Shown here one piece after another: positions 1-7,398 of a stretch of 34,686 nt of DNA (position 1 is its first letter; every line of letters begins with the position of its first letter). This stretch comes from Pseudomonadota bacterium (lineage in GTDB: Bacteria; Pseudomonadota; Gammaproteobacteria; Xanthomonadales; Rhodanobacteraceae). The stretch lies in assembly GCA_028873095.1 (NCBI GenBank), contig JAGWMU010000008.1, forward strand, positions 1 through 34,686, read 5' to 3'. The position numbers and the translations under genes are program-made. Under the pieces are notes generated by a model. It was not told the DNA's origin, ran no database searches, and was given only the letters and a program-made list of their open reading frames with translations.

Positions 1-575
1 TTGAAGCCGTGGTCGGCCGGGTAGGTGAAGGTTTCCATCTGCGGCAGCAGTTCGCGGTGCTGCGCGACCATCGCCGGCGTGATGTGCTGATCCTTTTCGC
101 CGAAGTGGAACATCACCGGCGCCTTCGGCTTCTCGTGCAGGAACGGCACGTTGCGCGCGCCGTAGTAGCTCACCGACGGCAGCCCCAGCCGCAACGCCGC
201 CAGCAGCGCCACGGTGCCGCCCCAGCAATAGCCGACCGTGCCGATCCGGCCGGACGACGAGATCGCCTCGGCCGCGCTGGCGACGTCTTCCAGCGCACGC
301 TCCAGCCCCAGTTCGCCGACCAGCTGGCGCCCCTTGGCGAAGCCGGCCTCGTCGTAATCCAGCTCCACCCCGGTTTCCATATGATCGAAGAACGCCGGCG
401 CGATCGCGGTGTAGCCGTGCTCGGCGAAGCGGTCGGTGACGCTGCGCATGTGCGCGTTGACGCCGAAGATCTCCTGGATCACCACGATGCCGCCCTTCGG
501 CTGGCCCTGCGGCCGGGCCAGATACGCGCCGATGCACTGCGTGCCGCTGGTGGGGATGTTGATGTGCTGGCCCAT
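1..575 (-). CDS. Dienelactone hydrolase family protein (3' end cut off by window)
   Basis: Cytoplasmic alpha/beta hydrolase of the dienelactone hydrolase family, which hydrolyses lactone or ester bonds with a Cys-Asp-His triad. Read from the ATG at 575, the protein begins [11 protein letters not shown]. It carries the nucleophile motif YCWGG (Cys about residue 117), FGEKDQH (Asp about 162) and PADHGF (His about 189), in the usual order. The frame is open to position 1, so roughly the last 35-45 residues lie outside the window. A TAGAAT -10 candidate lies at 606-611 on this strand. The gene is divergent from rimO, with an intergenic hairpin between them. The natural substrate cannot be told from sequence; many homologues have no known substrate. 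Confidence 0.9.
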   Translation of the reverse strand, partial: MGQHINIPTSGTQCIGAYLARPQGQPKGGIVVIQEIFGVNAHMRSVTDRFAEHGYTAIAPAFFDHMETGVELDYDEAGFAKGRQLVGELGLERALEDVASAAEAISSSGRIGTVGYCWGGTVALLAALRLGLPSVSYYGARNVPFLHEKPKAPVMFHFGEKDQHITPAMVAQHRELLPQMETFTYPADHGF

Positions 576-605
576 GGCGAGATTCCTGTATTGCGGATGG
601 GGTCG

Positions 606-744
606 ATTCTACGGGGAACGGGGAACGTCTGGTCTGGCGCAAGCGTGAGTCCTGCGCTCTGCCCTGGCTTCTCAAAGCCGTACCGGCACTCCAGGCCGCG
701 ACTCGGCCTCACGTTCCCTGTTTCCCGTTCCTCACCTGTACAAT
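606..744. promoter_or_regulatory. Divergent promoter region, two outward-facing -10 boxes
   Basis: TAGAAT (minus strand, 606-611) lies 31 bp before the hydrolase ATG. TACAAT (plus strand, 739-744) lies 38 bp before the rimO ATG. Neither has a recognisable TTGACA-like -35; those positions are taken by the arms of the hairpin at 611-728. The assignment rests on the -10 matches alone. Confidence 0.4.
611..728. repeat. Heptamer-arm inverted repeat (hairpin H1)
   Basis: The left arm at 611-628 contains GGGGAAC twice in tandem (613-619, 620-626). The right arm at 711-728 is its reverse complement at 16 of 18 positions, and both mismatches would be G-U pairs in RNA. Read on the minus strand, the right side continues the same phase (GAGGAAC, GGGAAAC, AGGGAAC). 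The loop is about 82 nt. Three similar elements occur at 7265-7331, 13937-14030 and 26261-26361. Confidence 0.75.
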
Positions 745-782
745 CAACCGTTTGCCCAATCCGCTCCTCGGTAACCTTGCCC

Positions 783-2132
783 ATGCCCAGCCCCGCACCC
801 AAGATCGGTTTCGTCAGCCTCGGCTGCCCCAAGGCGCTGGTCGATTCGGAGCGCATCCTCACCCAGCTCAAGGTCGAGGGCTACGAGATCGTGCCCAGCT
901 ACGACGCCGCCGACGCGGTGGTGGTGAACACCTGCGGCTTCATCGACGCGGCGGTGCAGGAGTCGCTGGACGCGATCGGCGAGGCCCTCCACGAGAACGG
1001 CAAGGTGATCGTCACCGGCTGCCTGGGCAAGCGCGAGGGGCTGATCCGCGAGGCGTATCCTGACGTGCTGTCGATCAGCGGCCCGCAGGACTACGCCAGC
1101 GTGATGAGCGCGGTGCACGCGGCGCTGCCGCCCAAGCGCAACAAGTTCATCGACATCGGGCCGCTCGGGCATCGCGATGCCCGAAAAGACGATTCCATTG
1201 GGGTGAAGCTCACGCCCAAGCACTACGCGTATCTGAAGATTTCCGAAGGCTGCAACCACCGCTGCAGCTTCTGCATCATCCCCTCGATGCGCGGCGACCT
1301 GGTGTCGCGCCCGGTCGACGAAGTGCTGCTGGAAGCCGAGCGGCTGGTCAAGGGCGGCGTGAAGGAACTGCTGGTGATCTCGCAGGACACCAGCGCCTAC
1401 GGCGTAGACCTGAAATACGCCGAGCGCGAATGGCGCGGCAAGGCGTACCGCACGCGCATGACCGAACTGTGCGAGGGGCTGTCCGAACTCGGCGCGTGGA
1501 CGCGGCTGCACTACGTCTACCCGTACCCGCACGTGGACGAGGTGATGCCGCTGATGGCCGCCGGCCGGCTGCTGCCGTACCTGGACATCCCGTTCCAGCA
1601 CGCCAGCCCGCGCATCCTGAAACTGATGAAGCGGCCGGGCAACATCGACAGGACGCTGGAGCGCATCCAGAACTGGCGCAAACAGGTGCCGGACCTCACC
1701 CTCCGCAGCACCTTCATCGTCGGCTTCCCCGGCGAGACGGATGCGGAGTTCGAGGAGCTGCTCGATTTCCTGCGCGAGGCGAAGCTCGATCGCGTGGGCG
1801 CGTTCGCCTATTCGCCGGTGGACGGCGCCAAGGCGAACGAACTGCCCGGCGCGGTCTCCGAGGAACTGAAGGAAGATCGCCTCGAACAGTTCATGGCGGT
1901 GCAGGCGGAAATCTCCGCCGCGAAACTGCAGCGCAAGATCGGCCGCACGATCAGGGTGCTGGTGGACGAGGCGAACGCCGACGGCGCGGTGGCGCGCTCG
2001 GCGGCCGATGCGCCGGAGATCGACGGCAGCGTGCTGATCGCCGATGGGCACCAGCTCAGGCCGGGCCAGTTCGTCGAGGTGGTGGTGGAAGGCGCCAGCG
2101 AGCACGACCTGCACGCGCGCCTCGCCGGCTGA
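783..2132 (+). CDS. rimO: Ribosomal protein S12 methylthiotransferase RimO
   Basis: Radical-SAM enzyme that adds a methylthio group to the conserved aspartate (Asp88 in E. coli) of ribosomal protein S12. It is 449 aa, the usual length. The N-terminal MTTase domain has its three cluster cysteines at C15 ([12 protein letters not shown], the RimO-type signature), C51 (VNTCGF) and C80 (VTGCLGK). The radical-SAM motif C157-x3-C161-x2-C164 lies in [10 protein letters not shown]. The C-terminal 65 or so residues form a TRAM domain. The start is the ATG giving [15 protein letters not shown]. The frame is open far upstream, but that part is only the antisense of the hydrolase gene. The DUF3025 gene follows after 3 nt and is probably co-transcribed. 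Confidence 0.97.
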   Translation: MPSPAPKIGFVSLGCPKALVDSERILTQLKVEGYEIVPSYDAADAVVVNTCGFIDAAVQESLDAIGEALHENGKVIVTGCLGKREGLIREAYPDVLSISGPQDYASVMSAVHAALPPKRNKFIDIGPLGHRDARKDDSIGVKLTPKHYAYLKISEGCNHRCSFCIIPSMRGDLVSRPVDEVLLEAERLVKGGVKELLVISQDTSAYGVDLKYAEREWRGKAYRTRMTELCEGLSELGAWTRLHYVYPYPHVDEVMPLMAAGRLLPYLDIPFQHASPRILKLMKRPGNIDRTLERIQNWRKQVPDLTLRSTFIVGFPGETDAEFEELLDFLREAKLDRVGAFAYSPVDGAKANELPGAVSEELKEDRLEQFMAVQAEISAAKLQRKIGRTIRVLVDEANADGAVARSAADAPEIDGSVLIADGHQLRPGQFVEVVVEGASEHDLHARLAG

Positions 2133-2135
2133 GCC

Positions 2136-2942
2136 ATGCGCTACCGCGCGCCGCCGCGCGAGGCCGTCGACCCGGCCGTGTTCGGTCGGCCGCCGCTGGC
2201 GGCCTGGCGCGAGTATGCCGCGCTGCTCGAAGGCGCCTGGCCGTCCATCGAACAGCTCAATCGCTGCCTGCCGGCAAACGCGAAACACCGCTTCGCGGCG
2301 CAGACCCCGGCCCTGCTGGCCGACGGCCTGCACTACGAGCAGCGCATCGCCGAGCGCGGCGACGTCGCCACCCGCGAAGGCAACTGGCACGACCTGCTCA
2401 ACGCGCTGGTGTGGCTGCGCCATGGCGCGCTCAAGCAGGCGCTGAACCGGCGCCAGATGGCCGAGATCGCCCGCATGGGTCCGAAGCGGCGCTCGCGTCC
2501 GCAGGACGCGCTGACCCAGTTCGACGAAGGCGGCGTCATCGTCCTGCTGCGCGACCCGGCCCTGCTCGCGCCGTGGGACGCGCACGACTGGCACGGCCTG
2601 TTCTGGCGCCACCGGCAGGCGTGGCTCGACGGCGCGATCCGGGTCGATGTGTTCGGGCATGCCCTGCTGGAACTGGCCTTGAACCCCGACAAGCTGCTGG
2701 TCGGCAAGGCGCTGGTGTTCCAGTCGGCCCATGAAATCGAGATCGCCCGGGTTCGCGCGATCTGCGCCGAAGCCATCGCCTCAGGCCGGCTGTTGAACGA
2801 TCCCCAGGAACTGCGCCCCTTGCCGCTGTCGGGCATTCCCGGCTGGCATGCGGGCAATGCCGATGAGACGTTCCATCGCACGGCGGCGTGTTATCAGCCG
2901 AAGCGGGCAGGGCGGGTGTATCCGGGGGCGTGGCGTTGCTGA
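2136..2942 (+). CDS. DUF3025 domain-containing protein
   Basis: A 268-aa cytoplasmic protein of the DUF3025 family, whose function is unknown. The conserved block GNWHDLLNALVWLRHG, followed by KQALN, is visible at about residues 87-108. A second block (FDEGGVIVL, and later VDVFGHALLE and KALVFQ) is also family-like. There is no signal peptide or membrane segment. The ATG starts 3 nt after the rimO stop, so translation is likely coupled. The last 30 or so residues are rich in Arg and Gly and less protein-like than the rest, but the frame has no earlier stop. The family is recognised from memory of the motif. Confidence 0.85.
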   Translation: MRYRAPPREAVDPAVFGRPPLAAWREYAALLEGAWPSIEQLNRCLPANAKHRFAAQTPALLADGLHYEQRIAERGDVATREGNWHDLLNALVWLRHGALKQALNRRQMAEIARMGPKRRSRPQDALTQFDEGGVIVLLRDPALLAPWDAHDWHGLFWRHRQAWLDGAIRVDVFGHALLELALNPDKLLVGKALVFQSAHEIEIARVRAICAEAIASGRLLNDPQELRPLPLSGIPGWHAGNADETFHRTAACYQPKRAGRVYPGAWRC

Positions 2943-2970
2943 GAGGGTCGTGAGGAGGTCTGTACAAGCT

Positions 2971-3004
2971 ACTGCCGGTCATGCCGGCAGTTGTCGGGAT
3001 GACC
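2971..3004. repeat. Intergenic hairpin with two alternative foldings
   Basis: ACTGCCGG (2971-2978) pairs with CCGGCAGT (2984-2991). Alternatively GGTCAT (2977-2982) pairs with ATGACC (2999-3004), with internal CCG/CGG pairing. The second form resembles short GTCAT..ATGAC intergenic palindromes common in proteobacteria. It lies 30 bp after the DUF3025 stop and could end that transcript, though there is no T-run. Confidence 0.5.
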
Positions 3005-3059
3005 GCTTGCTCAGACATTCCCTTGGTGCCGTGGGTGAAGCCGTTCGAGATCCTGCGCA

Positions 3060-3472
3060 GGCGCTGTTCATGGCGACATCCTCAGTGTCCAGCCCATTCG
3101 TCCGGCGGAGGACGGATACCTGCTGCCGCAGGAATGCGCCACGGCCGATTGCAGCCGGGCCAGCACCGTGCGCGGGTGGAATGCCGGCGGCGCGGCGACG
3201 TGGGTGCAGCGTAGCAACTACCGGATACGGATCTTTCCGGCAGCGACCGTGATCAATGTGGCGCCCGCTTCACCGACTTCGAGCGCATCAGCCCGCCGCC
3301 GACCCTGATTCCCGACGGCGTGCTCGCGGCCCGCCGCCGATCGGAACTTGCAGCGGCCGAAAAAGCCGACCCGGTACCCGTCCAGTCGCGAACGCACGAC
3401 GGCTGGACCTTCGTGGTCACCCATGGGGGCGGCGGCATGGTCCGCACCAAGCGCATGCACGCGGCGCGATAA
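3060..3472 (+). pseudogene. Possible decayed secreted or hypothetical protein gene
   Basis: One frame gives protein-like text from about 3060 (HGDILSVQPIRPAEDGYLL, later VRGWNAGGAATWVQRSNYR, up to RIRIF near 3236). A different frame then takes over (DQCGARFTDFERISPPPTL, later THDGWTFVVTHGGGGM) and ends at the TAA at 3470-3472. The second frame is closed upstream by a TAG at 3212-3214. The two halves would join with one frameshift near 3236-3245. There is no convincing start codon. The product is not recognised. The call is inference from amino-acid texture only. Confidence 0.3.
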
Positions 3473-3543
3473 CGCGGCAGCCGATCCACTTTCGCCGATT
3501 GCCCGGTGCCTGGGCAGCACGACCCAGCGTCTCGATGGTCTGC

Positions 3544-3614
3544 GCAGGAGTGCACCCTGTGCGCGAATGCTCGTCGCCGACGCTCGAACAAGAGCATTCG
3601 TCACAGGGGGGCTG
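3544..3614. repeat. REP-like palindrome, copy 1
   Basis: Left arm GCAGGAGTGCACCCTGTG, continuing as CGCGAATGCTC, pairs with right arm GAGCATTCG, continuing as TCACAGGG. The inner stem is about 17 bp around a loop of roughly 19 nt. The left arm and adjoining loop (about 34 nt) are nearly identical to those of the element at 28242-28319, so this is a dispersed family. Confidence 0.75.
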
Positions 3615-3783
3615 CCACAAGGGCCAAGAACGAGGTTATTCGAGGTTCCCGCACGATGATGTCGATTTCGGTCCCTGCGGTTCGTCGTAAGGACATGAAG
3701 CCGGCATTTGGCCATGCGCGCGCTGGTTGGCCACCTGCACCGGAAACCGGGCTTCGCGCCCCATCAGTCGAGGATCCCGCATC

Positions 3784-4407
3784 ATGAAGCTCTACTACTC
3801 GGATGTTCTTTCCCCACGCAAGGCCTGCGCTGTGGCGAAGTATCTGCAGGCGCCGGTCGAGTACGTTTTTCTCGATCTGGCTCGCGGCCAGCACCGGACG
3901 CCGGATTATCTGGCGATCAACCCCAACGGCAAGGTGCCGACACTGACGGATGGCGAACGGACGCTGTGGGAAGCCGACGCCATCATCTGCCATCTGGCGC
4001 TGCGCACCGGCTCGGACTTGTGGCCGCTGGATGCGCGGCAGGTCGAGATCGTGCGCTGGTTCAGCTGGGATCTGCAGCATTTCACCCGGCATGCCGGAGT
4101 GCTGTATTTCGAGCACATCATCAAGGCGCGTTTCGGTCTGGGCGATCCCGACCCGCTGGCGGTCGCGGACGCGCAGCAGCAGTTCCGTCGCTACGCGGCC
4201 GTACTCGACGTGCACTTGCAGGGCCGCCGCTGGCTGGTTGGCGACCGGCTCAGCGTGGCCGATTTCGCGGTCGCGGTCACGTTGCCCTATGCCGAGCGTG
4301 CCCGCATTCCGTTGGAGGAGTTTCCCCGCGTGCGGGACTGGCACGGCCGCCTGGGCGAACTGGAGGCGTGGCGCGAGCCTTTCCCCGACCTTGTCGAAAC
4401 CGCCTGA
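3784..4407 (+). CDS. Glutathione S-transferase family protein
   Basis: A 207-aa cytoplasmic protein with a thioredoxin-fold N-terminal domain (MKLYYSDVLSPRK, then NPNGKVPTLTDGER and the EADAIICHL glutathione-binding turn) and an all-helical C-terminal domain from about residue 88. The C-terminal domain ends in the usual VGDRLSVADFAVA motif. The likely catalytic residue near the N-terminus is Ser (SDVLSPRK) rather than Tyr, as in many bacterial beta/theta-like enzymes. It is the first gene of a plus-strand cluster leading into a VOC protein, DGPF proteins and an ECF42 sigma factor, which suggests a role in handling electrophiles or xenobiotics. The substrate is unknown. Confidence 0.92.
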   Translation: MKLYYSDVLSPRKACAVAKYLQAPVEYVFLDLARGQHRTPDYLAINPNGKVPTLTDGERTLWEADAIICHLALRTGSDLWPLDARQVEIVRWFSWDLQHFTRHAGVLYFEHIIKARFGLGDPDPLAVADAQQQFRRYAAVLDVHLQGRRWLVGDRLSVADFAVAVTLPYAERARIPLEEFPRVRDWHGRLGELEAWREPFPDLVETA

Positions 4408-4481
4408 TTCACCCGCGGCACGGCATCGGCGTGGACAGCCCACGCGCAAAAACACGGCACGGCGAACCGGAGTAGCACATC

Positions 4482-4895
4482 ATGAGCCTGACCCCTTACC
4501 TGTTCTTCGACGGCCAATGCGAGGCCGCCTTCAAGTTCTACGCGCAGTGCCTGCGCGGCAAGCTGGACATGTTGTTGCGGGCGTCGGAGGCGCCCGGTTG
4601 CGAGGCGATGCCGGCCGCGACACGCGACCGGATCATGCATGCCCGCATGTCCATCGGCGACCAGGTGTTGATGGGTAGCGACTGGGTAGCCGACAAGCCA
4701 TTCGAACGGCCGCAGGGCTTTTACGTCTCGCTCGGTGTCGCCAGCGTGGCCGAGGCCGAGCGCGTGTTCGCGGCCCTGGCCGAAAACGGCGAGGTGCGCA
4801 TGCCGCTGGGAAAGACTTTCTTCTCCGATGGTTTCGGCATGCTGGTCGACCGTTTCGGCACGCCCTGGATGGTCAACTGCGCGAAGGACAGCTGA
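4482..4895 (+). CDS. VOC family / PhnB-like protein
   Basis: A 137-aa single-domain protein of the vicinal oxygen chelate superfamily, PhnB-like (3-demethylubiquinone methyltransferase-like) branch. The start MSLTPYLFFDGQCEAAFKFY is typical: a predicted beta strand, then the N/GxCEEAxxFY helix. The end, FGMLVDRFGTPWMVNC, is the usual closing strand motif. GGAG at 4467-4470 serves as ribosome-binding site. Relatives of this family often sit next to YCII/DGPF genes and ECF sigma factors, as here. Metal binding and enzymatic activity are not established for this branch, so the exact role is unknown. Confidence 0.88.
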   Translation: MSLTPYLFFDGQCEAAFKFYAQCLRGKLDMLLRASEAPGCEAMPAATRDRIMHARMSIGDQVLMGSDWVADKPFERPQGFYVSLGVASVAEAERVFAALAENGEVRMPLGKTFFSDGFGMLVDRFGTPWMVNCAKDS

Positions 4896-4932
4896 GCGGC
4901 CGCGCTTTCAACCGACATGGGAGATACGTTCG

Positions 4933-5292
4933 ATGCGATTCATGGTGATGGTCAGGGCCAATCGGGAATCCGAGTCCGGTGCGATGCCCAGCGCGCAACG
5001 GCTGGCCGAGATGGGAAAGTTCAACGAGGAGCTGGTGAAAGCCGGCGTGATGCTGGCGGCCGAGGGCCTGCGCGCGAGTTCGCTGGGCGCGCGAGTGCGG
5101 TTTTCGGGCAGCAAGCGCAGCGTCATCGACGGTCCGTTTGCCGAAACCAAGGAGCTGATCGCCGGCTTCTGGCTGTGGCAGGTGCGTTCGCTGGACGAGG
5201 CGATCGAATGGGTCAAGCGCTGCCCCAATCCGTTCGACGGAGAGTCGGAAATCGAGATTCGCCAGGTGTTCGAGGCGGAGGACTTCGGCTAG
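4933..5292 (+). CDS. YCII-related DGPF protein 1
   Basis: A 119-aa protein of the YCII/DGPF family, small ferredoxin-like-fold proteins with no settled function. The family hallmark DGPFAETKELIAGFWLW lies at about residues 67-83. Upstream is an N-terminal strand, MRFMVMVRAN. The frame also opens earlier, but the ATG at 4933 gives the normal start for this family. The TAG stop at 5290-5292 overlaps the first bases of a 164-nt palindrome (5291-5454). It is co-directional with the VOC gene and with the ECF42 sigma gene, the usual partner of DGPF genes. It differs clearly in sequence from the second DGPF protein at 6917. Confidence 0.93.
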   Translation: MRFMVMVRANRESESGAMPSAQRLAEMGKFNEELVKAGVMLAAEGLRASSLGARVRFSGSKRSVIDGPFAETKELIAGFWLWQVRSLDEAIEWVKRCPNPFDGESEIEIRQVFEAEDFG

Positions 5293-5454
5293 GAGCCTGC
5301 CGGACTTGGGTTGGCCGGGTTGCGAATCCGACTGTGCGGTCCATATTTCCGCCGCTTCTTGGCCCATGGAACCACCACGGGCCGGCGAACCGGCGAAAAT
5401 CTGTCCTCGCACAGCCGAACTCTCGCCTCGACCACCAAGGTCCTACAGGCTCCT
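5291..5454. repeat. 164-nt imperfect palindrome (large cruciform/hairpin)
   Basis: The outer ends AGGAGCCTG (5291-5299) and CAGGCTCCT (5446-5454) are perfect complements. Complementarity continues inward with small bulges (ACTGTGCG at 5331-5338 with CGCACAG at 5408-5414, then ATTTCCGCC with GGCGAAAAT). It ends in a central hairpin, GGCCC-A-TGG with CCA-C-GGGCC (5361-5383), around an AACCA loop. By eye roughly three quarters of positions pair. No transposase or terminal duplication is visible. It may be a MITE-like or REP-like repeat and could affect transcription between the DGPF gene and the sigma gene. Confidence 0.8.
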
Positions 5455-5515
5455 GGGCGCCGATTCCCGGGTTGCGCGCGCAGGAGCAGCGGCTGCGTCC
5501 GGAACCGTGAATCCG

Positions 5516-5542
5516 TGCATCGTTTGCATCACTTGCATCGAT
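5516..5542 (+). repeat. Three tandem 9-mers before the sigma factor gene
   Basis: TGCATCGTT, TGCATCACT and TGCATCGAT are directly adjacent and end 27 bp before the ECF42 ATG. Six of nine bases are invariant (TGCATC) and the ninth is always T. The region is not otherwise coding, so this could be a protein-binding site or part of the leader. Confidence 0.5.
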
Positions 5543-5569
5543 CGTGCGCTGGTGGTTTGATCGGTGGCC

Positions 5570-6844
5570 ATGATGTCGGCCGATATCCAGCGCAGCATCG
5601 ACGCGGTCTGGCGCATCGAGTCGCCGCGGTTGATTGCGGTGCTGACACGCATGCTGCGCGACGTCGGCGTGGCCGAGGAACTGACCCAGGACGTCCTGGT
5701 GACCGCGCTGGAACACTGGCCGCGCAGAGGCGTTCCGGACAACCCGGGCGCCTGGCTGATGACCGCCGCCAAACGTCGCGCCATCGACTTTCTGCGCCGC
5801 CGGAAAGTGCTGGAGCGCAAGCATGCGCAACTGGGCCACGAGCTGGAATCCGAACAGGGACAGCCTGCGGCCGATATCGAAGCCAGCATGGATGACGAGA
5901 TCGGCGACGACCTGCTGCGCCTGATGTTCGTGGCCTGTCATCCGGTGCTTTCCACCGATGCACGGGTGGCCCTGACCCTGCGACTGCTGGGCGGGCTGAC
6001 TACCGGCGAGATCGCGCGCGCCTACCTGCAGCCGGAGCCGACCATCGCCCAGCGTATCGTGCGTGCCAAGCGCACGCTGGCGGACAAGAAGGTGGCGTTC
6101 GAGGTTCCGCGCGCAGCCGAACTGAGGGAGCGCCTGGACTCGGTGCTGGAAGTCATCTACCTGGTGTTCAACGAGGGCTACACGGCCACCGCCGGCGACG
6201 ACTGGATGCGCCCGGACCTTTGCGGGGAGGCCTTGCGCCTGGGTCGTGTGCTGGTCGGGCTGATGCCTGGCGAGGCCGAAGTGCACGGCCTGGTGGCCTT
6301 GATGGAAATCCATGCGTCGCGGGAACGCGCGCGCGTCGATGCCGAAGGCCGTCCGGTATTGCTGCTGGAGCAGAACCGGGCGCAGTGGGATCGGCTGCTG
6401 ATCCGGCGCGGCCTCGATGCGCTGGAGCGTGCCGCGAAAGCCGGGCTCGCCGGCCCCTACACCGTGCAGGCGATGATCGCCGCCTGCCATGCACGGGCAT
6501 TGACGGTGCAGGCGACCGACTGGGTGCGCATCGCGCAGCTGTACGAAACGCTGGCGCAAATGACACCCTCGCCGGTGGTCGAGCTGAACCGCGCGGTGGC
6601 GATATCCCGGGCGTTCGGCGCCCAGTCCGGACTGGATCTGGTCGATGCGCTGGCCGCCGACCAGGCGCTGGACAATTACCATCTGTTGCCCAGCGTGCGC
6701 GGCGACTTGCTGGGCATGCTGGGACGCGTGGACGAGGCGCGCGAAGAATTCCGGCGCGCCGCCGCGCTGGCGGGCAATGCCCGCGAACGCCAACTGCTGC
6801 TGCAGCGCGCCGCCGACTGCGGTCGCGAGGCGGCATCGTCGTGA
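5570..6844 (+). CDS. ECF42-type RNA polymerase sigma factor with C-terminal extension
   Basis: A 424-aa sigma-70 family factor, about twice the length of a classical ECF sigma. The sigma2 region is at about residues 10-90 (RDVGVAEELTQDVLVTALE, then PGAWLMTAAKRRAIDFLRRR). The sigma4 region is at about 130-185 (RLLGGLTTGEIARAYLQPE with the helix-turn-helix). From about residue 195 a long helical extension begins (YLVFNEGYTATAGDDW, later LLEQNRAQWDRLLI), the DUF6596/TPR-like domain typical of group ECF42. Known ECF42 factors lack an adjacent anti-sigma factor, need the C-terminal extension and are linked to DGPF genes. Here DGPF genes lie on both sides. ATG 5570 or 5573 is preferred; GTG 5564 is possible. 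No strong Shine-Dalgarno is visible. Confidence 0.93.
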   Translation: MMSADIQRSIDAVWRIESPRLIAVLTRMLRDVGVAEELTQDVLVTALEHWPRRGVPDNPGAWLMTAAKRRAIDFLRRRKVLERKHAQLGHELESEQGQPAADIEASMDDEIGDDLLRLMFVACHPVLSTDARVALTLRLLGGLTTGEIARAYLQPEPTIAQRIVRAKRTLADKKVAFEVPRAAELRERLDSVLEVIYLVFNEGYTATAGDDWMRPDLCGEALRLGRVLVGLMPGEAEVHGLVALMEIHASRERARVDAEGRPVLLLEQNRAQWDRLLIRRGLDALERAAKAGLAGPYTVQAMIAACHARALTVQATDWVRIAQLYETLAQMTPSPVVELNRAVAISRAFGAQSGLDLVDALAADQALDNYHLLPSVRGDLLGMLGRVDEAREEFRRAAALAGNARERQLLLQRAADCGREAASS

Positions 6845-6916
6845 ACAGGCAAATCCTGCCGGCGGCTTGCGATGGTCGTGCCGGCTGGCCGATGCTCGAA
6901 TCCCAAGGAGAACGTC

Positions 6917-7273
6917 ATGGCGTATCTGCTGCTGATAGTCGAACCCCGCGGCCAGCGTGAAGCCCGCTCCGACGAAGAGAGGCGCCGGGCATACGCCCAG
7001 ATGGTGGCGTTCGGCGGGGACCTGAAGGAGCGCGGCCTGCTGCTGGCGAGCCATTCGCTGCTGTCGGATGTGCACGGCGTGCGCGTGCAGAAGCGCGATG
7101 GCAGGAGTTCGCTCAAGGACGGTCCGTTTGCGGAGGCCAAGGAAATGATCGGCGGTTTTTTCCTGCTGGAATGCGCGGGCAGAGACCAGGCATTGAGCAT
7201 CGCCGCCGAGTGCCCGGCCGCCGAGTGGGCCACCGTCGAGGTTCGCGAGACGGGTCCCTGCTTCGAGGACTGA
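6917..7273 (+). CDS. YCII-related DGPF protein 2
   Basis: A 118-aa YCII/DGPF family protein with N-terminal strand MAYLLLIVEP and signature KDGPFAEAKEMIGGFFLLE at about residues 70-88. AAGGAG at 6905-6910 is a strong ribosome-binding site 6 nt before the ATG. It lies 72 bp after the sigma gene on the same strand, the classical arrangement for an ECF42 target or partner gene. The function of the family is not known; suggested roles as small enzymes or ligand-binding proteins are unproven. A heptamer-type inverted repeat begins at its stop codon. Confidence 0.93.
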   Translation: MAYLLLIVEPRGQREARSDEERRRAYAQMVAFGGDLKERGLLLASHSLLSDVHGVRVQKRDGRSSLKDGPFAEAKEMIGGFFLLECAGRDQALSIAAECPAAEWATVEVRETGPCFED

Positions 7274-7331
7274 GAAATGAGAGGGGCTTCACCACCGGTT
7301 TCCCAGTTCTCCCCGCTCGCTTCTCCGTTCC
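7265..7331. repeat. Heptamer-arm inverted repeat (hairpin H4, degenerate)
   Basis: Left side 7265-7285 and right side 7311-7331 are complementary at about 15 of 21 positions, with a GGGG/CCCC inner clamp. On the minus strand the right side reads GGAGAAG CGAGCGG GGAGAAC TGGGAAA, a 7-nt phasing like the other hairpins. It lies directly behind the second DGPF gene and may act as a weak terminator. Confidence 0.45.
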
Positions 7332-7398
7332 GTGCGGACCTCGTTGTCGTGTCCCCGCCAGGATCAGGTCAAGCGGCAAGCCTGCGGGCGAGGGTGCG

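Larger units (their letters stand above)
2943..3783. other. 841-bp region with no intact gene
   Basis: Between the DUF3025 gene and the glutathione S-transferase gene no open frame on either strand looks like a real protein. It holds a hairpin at 2971-3004, a probable decayed reading frame at 3060-3472 and a REP-like palindrome at 3544-3614. I see nothing identifiable in 3615-3783, which must contain any promoter for the downstream cluster. Confidence 0.6.

Noticed and set aside
9-782. N-terminal extension of the rimO frame
   Set aside because: This part is the antisense of the hydrolase gene plus the hairpin. RimO homologues start with the first strand of the MTTase domain, matching ATG 783.
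4393-4420. TGTCGA near the end of the GST gene as an ECF42 -35 box for the VOC gene
   Set aside because: No matching -10 element at the expected distance, and the hexamer lies inside the GST coding sequence. A single hexamer match is weak evidence.
5213-7075. A 620-codon open frame on the minus strand
   Set aside because: Antisense of the ECF42 sigma gene and the palindrome; Gln/Arg/His-rich text without domain motifs.
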